Source: JBFLYC01 sp040756735
GTDB taxonomy: Bacteria > Bacillota > DSM-16504 > Desulfitibacterales > Desulfitibacteraceae
Assembly (NCBI GenBank): GCA_040756735.1
Contig: JBFLYC010000015.1
Coordinates: forward strand, 1-64,000
Direction: 5' to 3'
DNA length: 64,000 bases
In this document: one piece after another, positions 8,055 to 17,697 of the stretch
Layout: the number at the start of each line of letters is the position of its first letter
Position numbering within the stretch: position 1 is the first letter of the stretch
Notes under the pieces: model-generated
The model's input: the letters and a program-made list of their open reading frames with translations, nothing else
What the model was told of the DNA's origin: nothing
Databases searched by the model: none
Program-made: the position numbers and the translations under genes

Positions 8055-8591
8055 TTGTTAGGAGAAAAAATTCGCAACATACGTTCCGAGAAAAACATGA
8101 GCTTGAGAGATCTAGCAGATAAAACGGGCTTGACAGCAAGTTTTTTAAGTCAAGTAGAAAGGGATTTGACTGAGCCGTCCATAACCTCTTTAAGGAAAAT
8201 TGCCGAAGCCCTGGAAGTGCCCATTTTTTTCTTTCTGTTGGAAACCACTGAAAAAAGCCCTGTAATTCGAAAAAGTGAGAGAAAGGTATTGCGACTTCCC
8301 CAATCCAACCTGGTTTTTGAGCTTCTCTCTCCAGACCTGGAAAAAAGCATGGAAATAATGATTGCCCGTTTAAAGCCTGGTGCAGTTAGCTGTGAGGAGC
8401 CGCTGTCCCACCCAGGTGAAGAATGTATAGTTATCCTTGAAGGAACCATGGAAATTTCTGTTGGAAGTGACACTTATGTCTTGGAGGAAGGGGACTCTAT
8501 TTATTACCACAGCGCTATTCCACACATTCTTAAAAGTGTTGGCGACAAAGAACTGGTTTTCCTCTCTGCCATTACACCGCCAATGTTTTAG
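8055..8591 (+). CDS. XRE-family regulator with cupin sensor domain
   Basis: A 178-residue regulator: HTH_3 domain at residues 3-58 (LRDLADKTGLTASFLSQVER is the recognition helix region) and a cupin_2 domain at about 105-175 (HPGEECIVILEGTMEI, then EGDSIYYHSAIPHIL). Such XRE-cupin proteins bind a small metabolite, often an amino acid, amine or related ligand, in the cupin barrel and control nearby catabolic genes. Start is TTG 8055 after AGGAGGAGG. Being directly behind yqeC-yqeB, it is a candidate regulator of the selenium cofactor genes, though nothing in the sequence identifies its operator. Complete, no anomalies. Confidence 0.88.
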   Translation: MLGEKIRNIRSEKNMSLRDLADKTGLTASFLSQVERDLTEPSITSLRKIAEALEVPIFFFLLETTEKSPVIRKSERKVLRLPQSNLVFELLSPDLEKSMEIMIARLKPGAVSCEEPLSHPGEECIVILEGTMEISVGSDTYVLEEGDSIYYHSAIPHILKSVGDKELVFLSAITPPMF

Positions 8592-8647
8592 GAAACTCAT
8601 TGATTGATTTTATTTGTTGAATAAGGAAGGAAGGGCCGGCAGTTATT

Positions 8648-11600
8648 ATGTTTATTGCTGATTTTCATATACATTCACAATACTCAAGAGCAACAAGCAG
8701 GGAATGTGTGCCTGAAATCCTTGAAATGTGGGCGAGACGCAAAGGGATTGACGTTATAGGGACAGGTGACTTTACTCATCCTGCCTGGCGTGAAGAATTA
8801 AAGGAGAAGCTAACTCCTTCGGAAGAAGGCCTTTATGTTCTTAAAAGGGATTTTCGCAAAGAGGATAACGGCGCAGGAGCAGAAGTTTCGCCGCAATTCA
8901 TTGTTTCAGGTGAAATCAGCTCAATATATAAAAAGGCGGGAAAGGTAAGAAAGGTGCATAACCTGATTCTCCTGCCCAGCTTAGAACATGCGGAACTAGT
9001 AGCGCGCCGGCTTGAGACCATAGGCAATTTACATTCCGACGGCAGGCCCATATTGGGTCTGGACAGCAGGGACCTGTTGGAGATAGCGCTCGATATATGC
9101 CAGGAAGCCATATTTATTCCAGCCCATATCTGGACCCCCCATTTTTCCCTGTACGGCGCTTATTCCGGCTTTGACCATATCAAGGAATGTTTCGAAGATT
9201 TAACAGAATATATATATGCCCTTGAAACAGGCCTTTCCTCAGACCCTCCAATGAACTGGCGCCTTTCCGGGCTGGATGAATACACCCTGGTTTCCAACTC
9301 CGATGCCCATTCCCCTGCAAACCTGGGCAGAGAAGCAAATATTTTTGCAACCGACCTTTCTTACAGGTGTATTTTGCAGGCTTTAAAAAACCGCAGTTCA
9401 AAGGGGTTTCACGGTACTATAGAGTTTTTTCCGGAAGAAGGAAAATACCATTACGACGGGCACAGGGCGTGCAAGGTTTGCTGGAAGCCTGCGGAAACAA
9501 AAGCTGCGGCAGGCATCTGCCCTGTATGCGGCGGCAGGATTACAGTGGGCGTGCTGCACCGGGTTGAAACACTTGCAGACAGGAAAGAAGGGTTTGTGCC
9601 TCCTTTGGCAAGGCATTTTGAAAGCCTTATTCCACTTCATGAGGTGATAGCTTCCTCCATGGGTGTTACTGCTGCCAGTAAAAAGGTAAAGAGTATGTAC
9701 GATGACCTGATAGGCCGCCTGGGACCTGAGTTTTTTATTCTCAGGGAGGCGTCTCTAGAGGATATTGAGATGGCGGCAGGGCCATGCATAGCTGAGGGGA
9801 TCCGCAGGCTGAGATGCGGCAAGGTGGAAATACAACCCGGATTTGATGGAGAATACGGTAAAATTAAAATACTTGACAAAAGTGAAATAGCTCAGCTTTC
9901 TGGCCAGTTAAGCCTTTTCCAGCCAGAAGCTAAAACAATGAAGAATAAAGAGGATTCAGCCAGTAAAGGGATTCCGGTGCAGGTTTTTACAGAAGTCTGT
10001 CCCCATGGCCTTGGTGATGATACGATGAAGGCCAGGCCTTCGGACACACCTTATGGGTTGAATCAAGAGCAGTGGGAAGCTGTTTCATGTTCTGACCCGT
10101 CAATTGCAGTAATTGCCGGACCAGGAACAGGAAAAACAAAAACACTGGTAAGCCGTATCGCCTATCTTGTTGAAAAATGCGGCGTGCATCCCTCGCAGAT
10201 AACTGCCGTTACTTTTACCAATAAGGCTGCAAATGAGATGCGCACCCGTCTCAAGCAGCATTTTGGAGACAAGCGGGCAGCGGGGGCCATGACAATAGGT
10301 ACATTTCATTCCCTGTGTCTGCAAATCTTGTCCAGATGGAAGGGCAAGGACAACATAACTATTATTGATGAATATAACGCTCTTTCAATGGTCGAGGAAA
10401 TCTTAAAGGACGGTAAGCTAAAAATATCTCCACGGGATGCCCTGCTGCGGATATCTCTGATTAAAAATGGGGCGTCACTCGACACTTTTTCACCTGGCGA
10501 AAAAGATGTGTCCCCTGCCCTAATATACAGTTTATACTGCTCGCAGCTTGAGCGTTATGGTGTAATGGATTATGATGATCTCCTCCTTAATGTACTGAAG
10601 GAGTTTGAAGGTGCAAAGGCAGGAGATATATTGGACAAACCCCTGGCAAGCCCTTTCTCCCATCTTCTTGTGGATGAATTCCAGGATATCAACGAGGTAC
10701 AATACCGTTTACTAAAGGAATGGGGAAGGAATAGCGAGAGCGTTTTTATTATAGGCGACCCTGACCAGTCCATTTATGGCTTCAGGGGTTCGGATTTTCG
10801 CTATTTTGAAAGGTTTGAAAAGGATTTTCCAGGCGTCCGGCACTTCCACCTGACCAAGAATTACCGTTCAACACCCGAGATTATCCTTTGTGCCAAATCA
10901 GTAATCTCAAAAGAAACTGCCAGAAGGCGCACCCGTTTCTTGGAAGCAAAAAAGGAAACGGGCGTTAAAGTGAGGTTTTTAGAAACCAATCATGAATTTT
11001 CAGAGGCGTTGTTTGTGGCCAAGGAGATAAACCGTATGGTTGGCGGTATTGATATGCTTGATGCGCAGACCATATCGGGGCCCAAAAACAAGAGACATGG
11101 AGCAGAACACCCCAGGGGCTTTTCCGATATTGCCGTACTCTATCGCACCAACCGCCAGGCAGAAGTTTTGGAGCAGTGTCTTCAAAAGGAGGGCATCCAG
11201 TATAGGGTTATCGGGCGGGACGACTTTCTCTCTGATAAACCGGTCCGGGAGGCCATTGCCTTTTTCAAGTTCCTGCTCAACCCAGGGGATCTTGCTTCCC
11301 TGAAGGTATGTCTTAATGCAGAAAGCGCATATCCTGCAGACCTGAAGCAAAAGATCCTGGAAACTTATGCTGCAGCTGAAAGAAACCTATCCTCACTTGC
11401 AAGGGTTACCGAAAGGTTCCAACCTCTTCCCCACATTCCTGTCCAAGCAAGGAAATTTGTGGAATTACTGGGGAAATATGAGGTTCTCATCCATAAAGAA
11501 AAACCGTGGCAAATAATAGATTCCTGGATCGTGGACAATGCCCTGTCAGGCATAAAGTCCATGGAGCTGCTTCTAAACACGTCTGTTTTGCACAAAGATA

Positions 11601-11980
11601 TGTCTTCCTTTATACAAAACCTGGTATTGGGTCGCGAAGGTGATGTTGTGCGCAGCGGCAGCAAGACTTATTCTTCGGATGCGGTTTCCTTAATGACCAT
11701 ACATGGAGCAAAAGGTCTTGAATTCCCCATAGTGTTCCTGTGCGGCGTGAATTATGGTCTGATTCCTTTATGTAACAACAGCCGTGACAACAATATTGAT
11801 GAGGAGAGACGGCTTTTCTATGTCGGGATGACAAGAGCACAGGATGAACTTATCCTTCTGGCGTCTGGTACGCCATCTCCTTTTATTGACGACATACCCG
11901 AAATGTATCTTGAAAAAGAGGATGCTTTTACGCGAAAGCAAGTTCCTCAATACAAACAATTAAGCCTTTTTGACCTATGA
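8648..11980 (+). CDS. EndoQ-like PHP endonuclease fused to UvrD helicase
   Basis: One 1110-residue frame joins two enzymes. Residues about 1-420 are a PHP-domain protein of the TIGR00375/EndoQ type: FIADFHIHSQYSRATSRE and GTGDFTHPAW at the start carry the metal-binding histidines and aspartate, VSNSDAHSPANLGRE follows, and four cysteines (CKVCW...CPVCGG, about 275-300) form the zinc site typical of EndoQ, which nicks DNA 5' to deaminated bases (uracil, hypoxanthine, xanthine). Residues about 465-1105 are a UvrD/Rep superfamily 1 helicase: GPGTGKTKTLVSRIAYL (Walker A near 490), LLVDEFQDINEVQ (near 674), GDPDQSIYGFRG, MTIHGAKGLEFPIVFLCG (near 1015), RRLFYVGMTRA. The ending QLSLF is repeated at the end of both halves, at about 420 and 1108. 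It should couple recognition of deaminated purines to unwinding. Confidence 0.88.
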   Translation: MFIADFHIHSQYSRATSRECVPEILEMWARRKGIDVIGTGDFTHPAWREELKEKLTPSEEGLYVLKRDFRKEDNGAGAEVSPQFIVSGEISSIYKKAGKVRKVHNLILLPSLEHAELVARRLETIGNLHSDGRPILGLDSRDLLEIALDICQEAIFIPAHIWTPHFSLYGAYSGFDHIKECFEDLTEYIYALETGLSSDPPMNWRLSGLDEYTLVSNSDAHSPANLGREANIFATDLSYRCILQALKNRSSKGFHGTIEFFPEEGKYHYDGHRACKVCWKPAETKAAAGICPVCGGRITVGVLHRVETLADRKEGFVPPLARHFESLIPLHEVIASSMGVTAASKKVKSMYDDLIGRLGPEFFILREASLEDIEMAAGPCIAEGIRRLRCGKVEIQPGFDGEYGKIKILDKSEIAQLSGQLSLFQPEAKTMKNKEDSASKGIPVQVFTEVCPHGLGDDTMKARPSDTPYGLNQEQWEAVSCSDPSIAVIAGPGTGKTKTLVSRIAYLVEKCGVHPSQITAVTFTNKAANEMRTRLKQHFGDKRAAGAMTIGTFHSLCLQILSRWKGKDNITIIDEYNALSMVEEILKDGKLKISPRDALLRISLIKNGASLDTFSPGEKDVSPALIYSLYCSQLERYGVMDYDDLLLNVLKEFEGAKAGDILDKPLASPFSHLLVDEFQDINEVQYRLLKEWGRNSESVFIIGDPDQSIYGFRGSDFRYFERFEKDFPGVRHFHLTKNYRSTPEIILCAKSVISKETARRRTRFLEAKKETGVKVRFLETNHEFSEALFVAKEINRMVGGIDMLDAQTISGPKNKRHGAEHPRGFSDIAVLYRTNRQAEVLEQCLQKEGIQYRVIGRDDFLSDKPVREAIAFFKFLLNPGDLASLKVCLNAESAYPADLKQKILETYAAAERNLSSLARVTERFQPLPHIPVQARKFVELLGKYEVLIHKEKPWQIIDSWIVDNALSGIKSMELLLNTSVLHKDMSSFIQNLVLGREGDVVRSGSKTYSSDAVSLMTIHGAKGLEFPIVFLCGVNYGLIPLCNNSRDNNIDEERRLFYVGMTRAQDELILLASGTPSPFIDDIPEMYLEKEDAFTRKQVPQYKQLSLFDL

Positions 11981-11991
11981 CATAATTTTTT

Positions 11992-12819
11992 TCAATCAGT
12001 TTCTTTTTTAAATGGTATTCCAAGAAGCTTATCAACCGTTACAAATTCAAATCCATCCTTCTTTAAAACCTTAATTATCTCGTCTAATGCTTGAACAGTA
12101 CCGCTTAAGTCTTCACCTATGCCACCGGCAGAATGCTGCAAAATAATAGAACCTTCAATAACATTCTCAAGGATATTGGTTTTGACCTCATCTGCAGAAA
12201 GTCCTCTCCAATCCAGGGAATCAACATTCCATGCAATAATGTTATATCCGCTGTTAACTATTAATTTAGTCTTTTCCCTGTCTAAAGAACCATATGGCGA
12301 CCTAAACAGGAATGGAGTATAACCGGCAATCTCTTTGACAATTTTATCTGTATCCGACAGTTCTTTAAGGGCTTTTTTATTTGATAATTTCACTATGTTA
12401 GGGTGTGTGTAAGTATGGTTGCCAATAATATGCCCCTCATTGGCCATTCTACTTACAACTTCTGGGAAAAGCTCGCATCTTCTGCCCATAACAAAGAATG
12501 TGGCAGGAACTTTATGTTCCTTTAATATATCAAGTATTTTTGGAGTAAAATTATCATCAGGGCCATCATCGAAAGTAAGAGCAATTATCTTCTGTTCTTC
12601 AGGTCCACTGCGGTGGAAAACCCCGAAAAACTCTGTTGCCAGGTCAATGATTTCTCTTTGAGGAAAGCCTCTTCCATATCTTTCCGGGCCCCCTGCCAGA
12701 TCAAATTCCTCAAAGGGAATGGGTTTTCTGGCAGTATCCTGGGGAATAATAAAATTCCATACTAAAAAGATGCTTAAAATCAATAAACCAAAAATAATAT
12801 ACAATTGTTTTCTAGGCAT
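11992..12819 (-). CDS. membrane-anchored polysaccharide deacetylase (NodB/PdaB-like)
   Basis: Carbohydrate esterase family 4. A single N-terminal membrane segment (LYIIFGLLILSIFLVWNFII) is followed by a NodB domain: motif 1 TFDDGP (catalytic base and first metal Asp), motif 2 HTYTHPN (metal histidines), motif 3 FRSPYG, motif 4 SLDWRG. The LxH of motif 5 appears as ILQHSAGG. It would deacetylate a cell-wall glycan outside the membrane, with spore cortex or peptidoglycan the usual targets in this group. The start is taken at ATG 12819 (MPRKQLYII) because GAGGTGAAG lies just upstream; an earlier in-frame ATG at 12858 lacks such a site. It is convergent with the nuclease-helicase and only 11 bp from its stop. 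Confidence 0.9.
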   Translation of the reverse strand: MPRKQLYIIFGLLILSIFLVWNFIIPQDTARKPIPFEEFDLAGGPERYGRGFPQREIIDLATEFFGVFHRSGPEEQKIIALTFDDGPDDNFTPKILDILKEHKVPATFFVMGRRCELFPEVVSRMANEGHIIGNHTYTHPNIVKLSNKKALKELSDTDKIVKEIAGYTPFLFRSPYGSLDREKTKLIVNSGYNIIAWNVDSLDWRGLSADEVKTNILENVIEGSIILQHSAGGIGEDLSGTVQALDEIIKVLKKDGFEFVTVDKLLGIPFKKETD

Positions 12820-13106
12820 TTTCTTCACCTCACAGTTATTATGTCCAGTATTGTACATTCCATGTAATAGAGGTGCTGCCTATTTTATTTTAGAGCAACT
12901 TTTCATTAAACACCAATTTACAAACGAGAGCCATAACTCCACATTAACAATGCTCATGTAATGCATTATAAACATTATAAAATTTAATTATTATAAAATT
13001 TAATTATGAATAAGCTTTTAATAAAAAGGTATTTTTTCAGAATTATAGAAACATACTAGCATATTGATTATAAGTATTTTCCAGGGCTGCCAAAGATGGT
13101 GAAAAC

Positions 13107-13445
13107 ATGCACGAGATGACAATCATGGAGAACATGCTTTCCATAATTAACGCTCAAATACAAGCAAATAACCTTAAAACACTACATAAAGTAAAAATTG
13201 TTGTTGGCAGCTTGACTGGGATTGTGCCTGAAAGTCTGGATTTTTGCTGGCAGATATGCACGGAAAACTCAAACTATGCAGGCGCAGCCTTGGAGATTGA
13301 ACAAAGACAAGCAGCTGCCCTTTGCAGCAAATGCGGCAGAGAGTATCCTTTAAAAGAAGATTACTCCTGCCCTTTATGTGCAGGTGGAATTGGACAGATT
13401 ATTGCCGGTAAAGAATTATATATAGATTACCTTGAAGGAGATTAA
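13107..13445 (+). CDS. hypA: hydrogenase nickel insertion protein HypA
   Basis: A 112-residue HypA. It starts with MHEMTIM, the His2 nickel-binding N-terminus, and has a zinc finger of two CxxC pairs (CSKCG and CPLC, about residues 74-94). It delivers nickel with HypB to the precursor of the NiFe large subunit. First gene of a hyp operon that runs without a break of more than 9 bp into hypB and then through overlaps to hypE; the hydrogenase it serves is encoded downstream. The upstream 250 bp is AT-rich and should hold the operon promoter, but I could not pick out confident boxes. Confidence 0.96.
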   Translation: MHEMTIMENMLSIINAQIQANNLKTLHKVKIVVGSLTGIVPESLDFCWQICTENSNYAGAALEIEQRQAAALCSKCGREYPLKEDYSCPLCAGGIGQIIAGKELYIDYLEGD

Positions 13446-13453
13446 AGGATTAA

Positions 13454-14125
13454 ATGGAGATTAAAGTCTTAAGAAAGATTTTGTCCCATAATGAGCATCA
13501 GGCAGAGAATAATCGCGATATATTTCACAAACATGGCATTGTAGTAATTAACATGATGAGTTCTCCTGGGGCTGGCAAGACTACTATTTTAGAAGGGACA
13601 ATTGACCGGCTCAAGGCAAAATATAAAATGGCAGTTATTGAAGGGGACTTGATGACTTCCAGGGATGCCGAGCGGATTCACAACAAGGGCGTGCCTGTTG
13701 TCCAGATTAACACCGAAGGAGGCTGTCATTTAAGCGCCGGCATGATATATAAGGCATCCCATGAACTAGACCTTGAAAACCTTGAAATAATTTTCATTGA
13801 AAATGTAGGAAATCTGGTGTGTCCGGGCGCCTTTGATCTTGGGGAAAATTTTAAAGTTGTGGTCAGCAGTGTGCCCGAGGGGGATGATAAACCATTAAAA
13901 TATCCTCTCATGTTTCAGGAAGCCAGGGCATGCATCTTGAATAAAGTGGACTTATTGTCCCATACTAATTTTAATTTGCATAATTTTTTAAAGGATGTTT
14001 ACAGCTTGAATAATAAAGGTACTGTACTGCAACTTTCCGCAACTGCCGGCACAGGCTTTGATGATTGGTGCCGGTGGCTTGAAGGTGAATATCAATGGGA
14101 ATTGGCAAAGAAGCATGGGAAGTAA
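13454..14125 (+). CDS. hypB: hydrogenase nickel incorporation GTPase HypB
   Basis: A 223-residue SIMIBI GTPase. Walker A is SSPGAGKTT (about residues 34-42), with GDLMTSRDAERI and IENVGNLVCP (metal/switch region) and NKVDLL for guanine recognition. It lacks the N-terminal histidine-rich nickel store that some HypB proteins have. GTP hydrolysis powers nickel insertion with HypA. The 3' end overlaps the start of hypF by 31 bp, implying translational coupling. Confidence 0.96.
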   Translation: MEIKVLRKILSHNEHQAENNRDIFHKHGIVVINMMSSPGAGKTTILEGTIDRLKAKYKMAVIEGDLMTSRDAERIHNKGVPVVQINTEGGCHLSAGMIYKASHELDLENLEIIFIENVGNLVCPGAFDLGENFKVVVSSVPEGDDKPLKYPLMFQEARACILNKVDLLSHTNFNLHNFLKDVYSLNNKGTVLQLSATAGTGFDDWCRWLEGEYQWELAKKHGK

Positions 14126-16416
14126 AGATTTTTGGTATTGTACAAGGGGTGGGATTTCGCCCCCATGTTTATAAGCTGTCCAAAGAACATGGTCTGCATG
14201 GCTGGGTATTAAATAACAGCGAGGGCGTGGTTATCCATTGGGAAGGAGAAGAAGAGGTTATCTCCAGGGCTTTTCAGCGCTTGCTCCAGTTTCCTCCTCC
14301 CCTGGCAAGGATTGCCGGTCATGAAATAAAAAAGGTTGTTTTTTTTGGATACTCAAACTTTTTTATTCAAGAAAGTCATGCTGCTGTTGGCAAAAAGGTT
14401 TTGATCGCACCGGATGTTGGTATATGTGACGAATGTGCCAGAGAACTGCAAGACCCTGCAGATGTTAGGCATAATTATCCCTTTATAAACTGCACCAATT
14501 GCGGTCCAAGGTTTACCATTATCCAGGACAGACCCTATGATCGTCATCTTACAACCATGAAAGCCTTTGAAATGTGTCAAAGGTGCAGAAGCGAATATGA
14601 AAATCCCTTGGACAGGCGTTTTCATGCCCAGCCAAATGCCTGCAGCGAGTGCGGGCCGCGGTTGATGGTTATAGACAATAAGGGTTGTCCCACTAGTTTA
14701 AATTTTGAAGAAATGTTCAAGTCAGGCAGTATTGTAGCAGTTAAAGGCCTTGGAGGCTTTCACCTCTTTTGCAATGCATTTGATGAGGGTGCAGTGGCAA
14801 GACTCAGGAAAGGAAAAGAGAGAGACGGGAAGCCTTTTGCTTTAATGGCTGCCAGCCTGGAAATAATTAGAAGATGCTGTCGCTTATCTGACCGTGAAGA
14901 AGAATACCTGGTCAGTCCTGCGAGACCCATAGTAGTTTTGAAGCAGAGGAAACAGGAGGGTCTGCCTCTTCCAGCCTCCATCAATCCCGGTTTAGATACC
15001 CTGGGGGTTATGCTGCCCTATACACCTTTGCACATGCTGCTGTTCTCGCCTGAAATGCAGTTGTTGGTGGCAACAAGCGCAAACCTATCCAGCAATCCGC
15101 TCATTACTGCAAATGATGAGGCCTTTGAAAAGTTAAAGGGTTTGGCAGATTACTTTGTCATGCATAACAGGGAGATTGAAAATCCCTGTGACGATACTGT
15201 GGGAATGGTGCTGGGTGATGAGTGGCAGTTTATCAGAAAGGCCAGGGGATATGTTCCCCTGCCGGTATCCAGCCGGGATGCAGCCTTGAAGCCCACCCTG
15301 GCCTGCGGCGGGAGCCTCAAGAGTACTTTTGCCCTGGCGGCAGGTGATCAGGTTTTTTTAAGCCAGCACCTGGGCGACCTGGACAATTACTTGAATTTTA
15401 AAGTATATGAAAAGACCCTTTATAAAATGATTAAACTATTAGAGATAGAGCCCGGTCTGGTTGTGTGTGACCTTCATCCGGGTTACCATAGTTCCCATTA
15501 TGCTGAAGAATTAGCCGCTAAATGGCAGCTGCCCCTTGTCAAGGCCCAACACCATCATGCTCATATGGCCAGCTGCATGGCCGATAACGGGCTTGGTGGG
15601 CAGGTGATGGCTGTCAGCTGTGACGGTACGGGGTACGGAACAGATGGCGCTATCTGGGGCTGTGAGTTTTTATATGGAGATTACAGGACCTTTAAGCGTG
15701 CAGGACACTTGAGTTATGTGCCCCTTCCGGGCGGAGAGGCTTCAATTCAAAGACCTGCTCGTATGGCCTACAGCTATTTGATAAGCTTATTGGGTGAAAG
15801 GGGCAGGAGTGCGGCTCTAAAATGGCTGAAGGCCCTGCCGGGTCCGGAGTTAAAGGCCCTGGACATTCAGCTTGCAAAGGGACTAAACACGGTTCAGACT
15901 TCAAGCGCCGGCCGCCTTTTTGATGCTGTGGCTGCCCTGTTGGGAATATGTGCTGAGCAGGTTTATGACGGCCAGGGGCCCATGGAAATGGAAGCCCTGG
16001 CTGATAAATGGCCTAAACCAGCTATTCATGAAAATCATTACAGAATAACAATCCAGCATAAAGCAGGTTCGACTTTTGAACTGGATACCACACCGCTTTG
16101 GGATGAGCTGATTTATGATATGGAAACTGAAACTCCAAGGGGAAAAATAGCCTATAAATTTCACCAGGGATTTGCTGCAGCAGTTAAAGAAGGCATTCTC
16201 TGCATGTCAAAGGTTACCGGGCTAAAAAGGGTTGTTCTGTCAGGAGGCGTTTTTCAAAATAGGCTGCTGGTGGAACTGCTCCTTGAAATGTTGAAGACCG
16301 ATGGTATTGAAGTATTCCTGCAAAAGCAGGTTCCTGCCAATGATGGCGGATTGGCTTTAGGTCAGGTTTTTATTGGAAATGAGGTGTCTAAGAATGTGCC
16401 TGGCAGTACCCTTTAG
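14095..16416 (+). CDS. hypF: carbamoyltransferase HypF
   Basis: A full-length HypF (773 residues) that makes the cyanide ligand precursor of the NiFe site from carbamoyl phosphate. Domains: acylphosphatase (1-90, GIVQGVGFRPHVYKL), two zinc fingers (about 110-190; CDECARE, CTNCGP, CQRCRSEY, CSECGP), YrdC-like (about 200-380, VKGLGGFHLFCNA) and a C-terminal Kae1/ASKHA domain with HHHAHMASCMADN (about 485) and SGGVFQN. The ATG at 14095 lies inside hypB. The ending overlaps hypC. Carbamoyl phosphate could also be supplied by the purine-ring carbamoyl chemistry encoded later in the window; that link is inference. Confidence 0.96.
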   Translation: MGIGKEAWEVKIFGIVQGVGFRPHVYKLSKEHGLHGWVLNNSEGVVIHWEGEEEVISRAFQRLLQFPPPLARIAGHEIKKVVFFGYSNFFIQESHAAVGKKVLIAPDVGICDECARELQDPADVRHNYPFINCTNCGPRFTIIQDRPYDRHLTTMKAFEMCQRCRSEYENPLDRRFHAQPNACSECGPRLMVIDNKGCPTSLNFEEMFKSGSIVAVKGLGGFHLFCNAFDEGAVARLRKGKERDGKPFALMAASLEIIRRCCRLSDREEEYLVSPARPIVVLKQRKQEGLPLPASINPGLDTLGVMLPYTPLHMLLFSPEMQLLVATSANLSSNPLITANDEAFEKLKGLADYFVMHNREIENPCDDTVGMVLGDEWQFIRKARGYVPLPVSSRDAALKPTLACGGSLKSTFALAAGDQVFLSQHLGDLDNYLNFKVYEKTLYKMIKLLEIEPGLVVCDLHPGYHSSHYAEELAAKWQLPLVKAQHHHAHMASCMADNGLGGQVMAVSCDGTGYGTDGAIWGCEFLYGDYRTFKRAGHLSYVPLPGGEASIQRPARMAYSYLISLLGERGRSAALKWLKALPGPELKALDIQLAKGLNTVQTSSAGRLFDAVAALLGICAEQVYDGQGPMEMEALADKWPKPAIHENHYRITIQHKAGSTFELDTTPLWDELIYDMETETPRGKIAYKFHQGFAAAVKEGILCMSKVTGLKRVVLSGGVFQNRLLVELLLEMLKTDGIEVFLQKQVPANDGGLALGQVFIGNEVSKNVPGSTL

Positions 16417-16621
16417 GATAAAGTCCATAAACGGGACCATGGCAGAAGTTGAATTAGAAGGCGTCACTCAAGAGATTTCCATAGCTCTTACCCCTCAAGT
16501 AAATATTGGGCAATGGGTTTTGGTACATGCCGGCTATGCTATACATGTAGTGGAAGAGGCCGAGGCCAATGAAACCATTGAACTGCTGGAGGAAATGTAT
16601 GAAGCCCAGAAAAACCACTAA
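16394..16621 (+). CDS. hypC: hydrogenase assembly chaperone HypC
   Basis: A 75-residue HypC/HupF chaperone beginning with the essential MCLAVP motif, whose Cys2 binds the Fe(CN)2CO precursor. The start at ATG 16394 is chosen over the upstream in-frame ATG because Cys must be residue 2 and GAGGTGT lies just upstream. It overlaps the end of hypF and the start of hypD (ATG 16599), so the three are coupled. Confidence 0.95.
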   Translation: MCLAVPFRIKSINGTMAEVELEGVTQEISIALTPQVNIGQWVLVHAGYAIHVVEEAEANETIELLEEMYEAQKNH

Positions 16622-17693
16622 GGTTGATCCCTTGGAATTGCTGGAAGCAGTGAGAGATTTGACCCCCCTGGATAAAACCGTTACCATCATGGAGGTTTGT
16701 GGAACTCATACCATGGCAATTGGTAAAAGCGGCATGCGTCAACTGCTTCCGCCAAATCTAAAACTGGTCTCAGGACCCGGCTGCCCGGTTTGCGTGACCC
16801 ATGAAGCAGAGGTTGAAACTTTTTTGCATTTGGCGCAGCATGAAAACGTAATCCTGGCAACTTTTGGAGATTTAATGAGGGTTCCAGGTCAAAGCAGCAG
16901 CCTTGCCCAGGCAAGGGCCCAAGGAGCAAGGGTAATAGTGGTCTATTCTACATTGGAAGCCTTAAAGCTTGCGAGGCTTTATCCTGATAGGGAAGTGGTA
17001 TTTTTGGGGGTTGGTTTTGAAACCACTGCTCCTACAGTTGCCATGTCAATAATGCAAGCTTCAAAGGAAAGGATAGCCAATTATTCCGTTTATTCCATGC
17101 ACAAGCTGGTTCCCCCTGCTATAGAAGCTTTGCTTTCACAGGGTGAAGTAAAGATTGACGGGTTTTTATGTCCAGGTCATGTCAGTACCATCATAGGCAC
17201 AAAACCCTATGAGCCGGCGGCTCAAAAATATAATAAACCCTGTGTAATTACAGGGTTTGACATAGAAGACATCTTGCAGGCGCTGATTATGCTGCTTACG
17301 CAGATCAAGGAGCGGAGATGTGAAGTGCAAAATCAGTATGTCAGGGGAGTCAATTCCCAGGGCAACATGTCTGCACTAGGAGTTTTGCAGGAGGTTTTTG
17401 AAGTAGCAGATGCTTTCTGGAGAGGATTTGGCACAATTTATGCCAGCGGTTTAAAATTGCGAGAAAGGTATCAAGAATATGATGCTCTTAGTAGATTTGA
17501 GGTTCCTCATTTTGATTTTGGGAAGTCTGTAAATGCTTGTTCATGCGGTGACATCCTGAAAGGGAAGATGATTCCACCTGAGTGCAGGTTGTATAAGAGA
17601 GCCTGCACCCCGGCTAAACCCAGGGGACCATGCATGGTTTCTTCCGAAGGGGCATGTGCTGCATATTATCGTTTTGAAGAATTCGGAGGCTGA
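16599..17693 (+). CDS. hypD: hydrogenase formation protein HypD
   Basis: A 364-residue HypD, the iron-sulfur scaffold on which the Fe(CN)2CO group is built with HypC and HypE. Visible hallmarks: MEVCGTHTMAIGKSGMRQLL, SGPGCPVCVT (active cysteines), CPGHVSTIIGTKPYEP and the C-terminal cluster region with CSCGDILKGKMIPPEC then CTPAKPRGPCMVS. The start at ATG 16599 (MKPRKTTK) follows a GGAGGA site within hypC. Complete. Confidence 0.96.
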   Translation: MKPRKTTKVDPLELLEAVRDLTPLDKTVTIMEVCGTHTMAIGKSGMRQLLPPNLKLVSGPGCPVCVTHEAEVETFLHLAQHENVILATFGDLMRVPGQSSSLAQARAQGARVIVVYSTLEALKLARLYPDREVVFLGVGFETTAPTVAMSIMQASKERIANYSVYSMHKLVPPAIEALLSQGEVKIDGFLCPGHVSTIIGTKPYEPAAQKYNKPCVITGFDIEDILQALIMLLTQIKERRCEVQNQYVRGVNSQGNMSALGVLQEVFEVADAFWRGFGTIYASGLKLRERYQEYDALSRFEVPHFDFGKSVNACSCGDILKGKMIPPECRLYKRACTPAKPRGPCMVSSEGACAAYYRFEEFGG

Positions 17694-17697
17694 AAAG

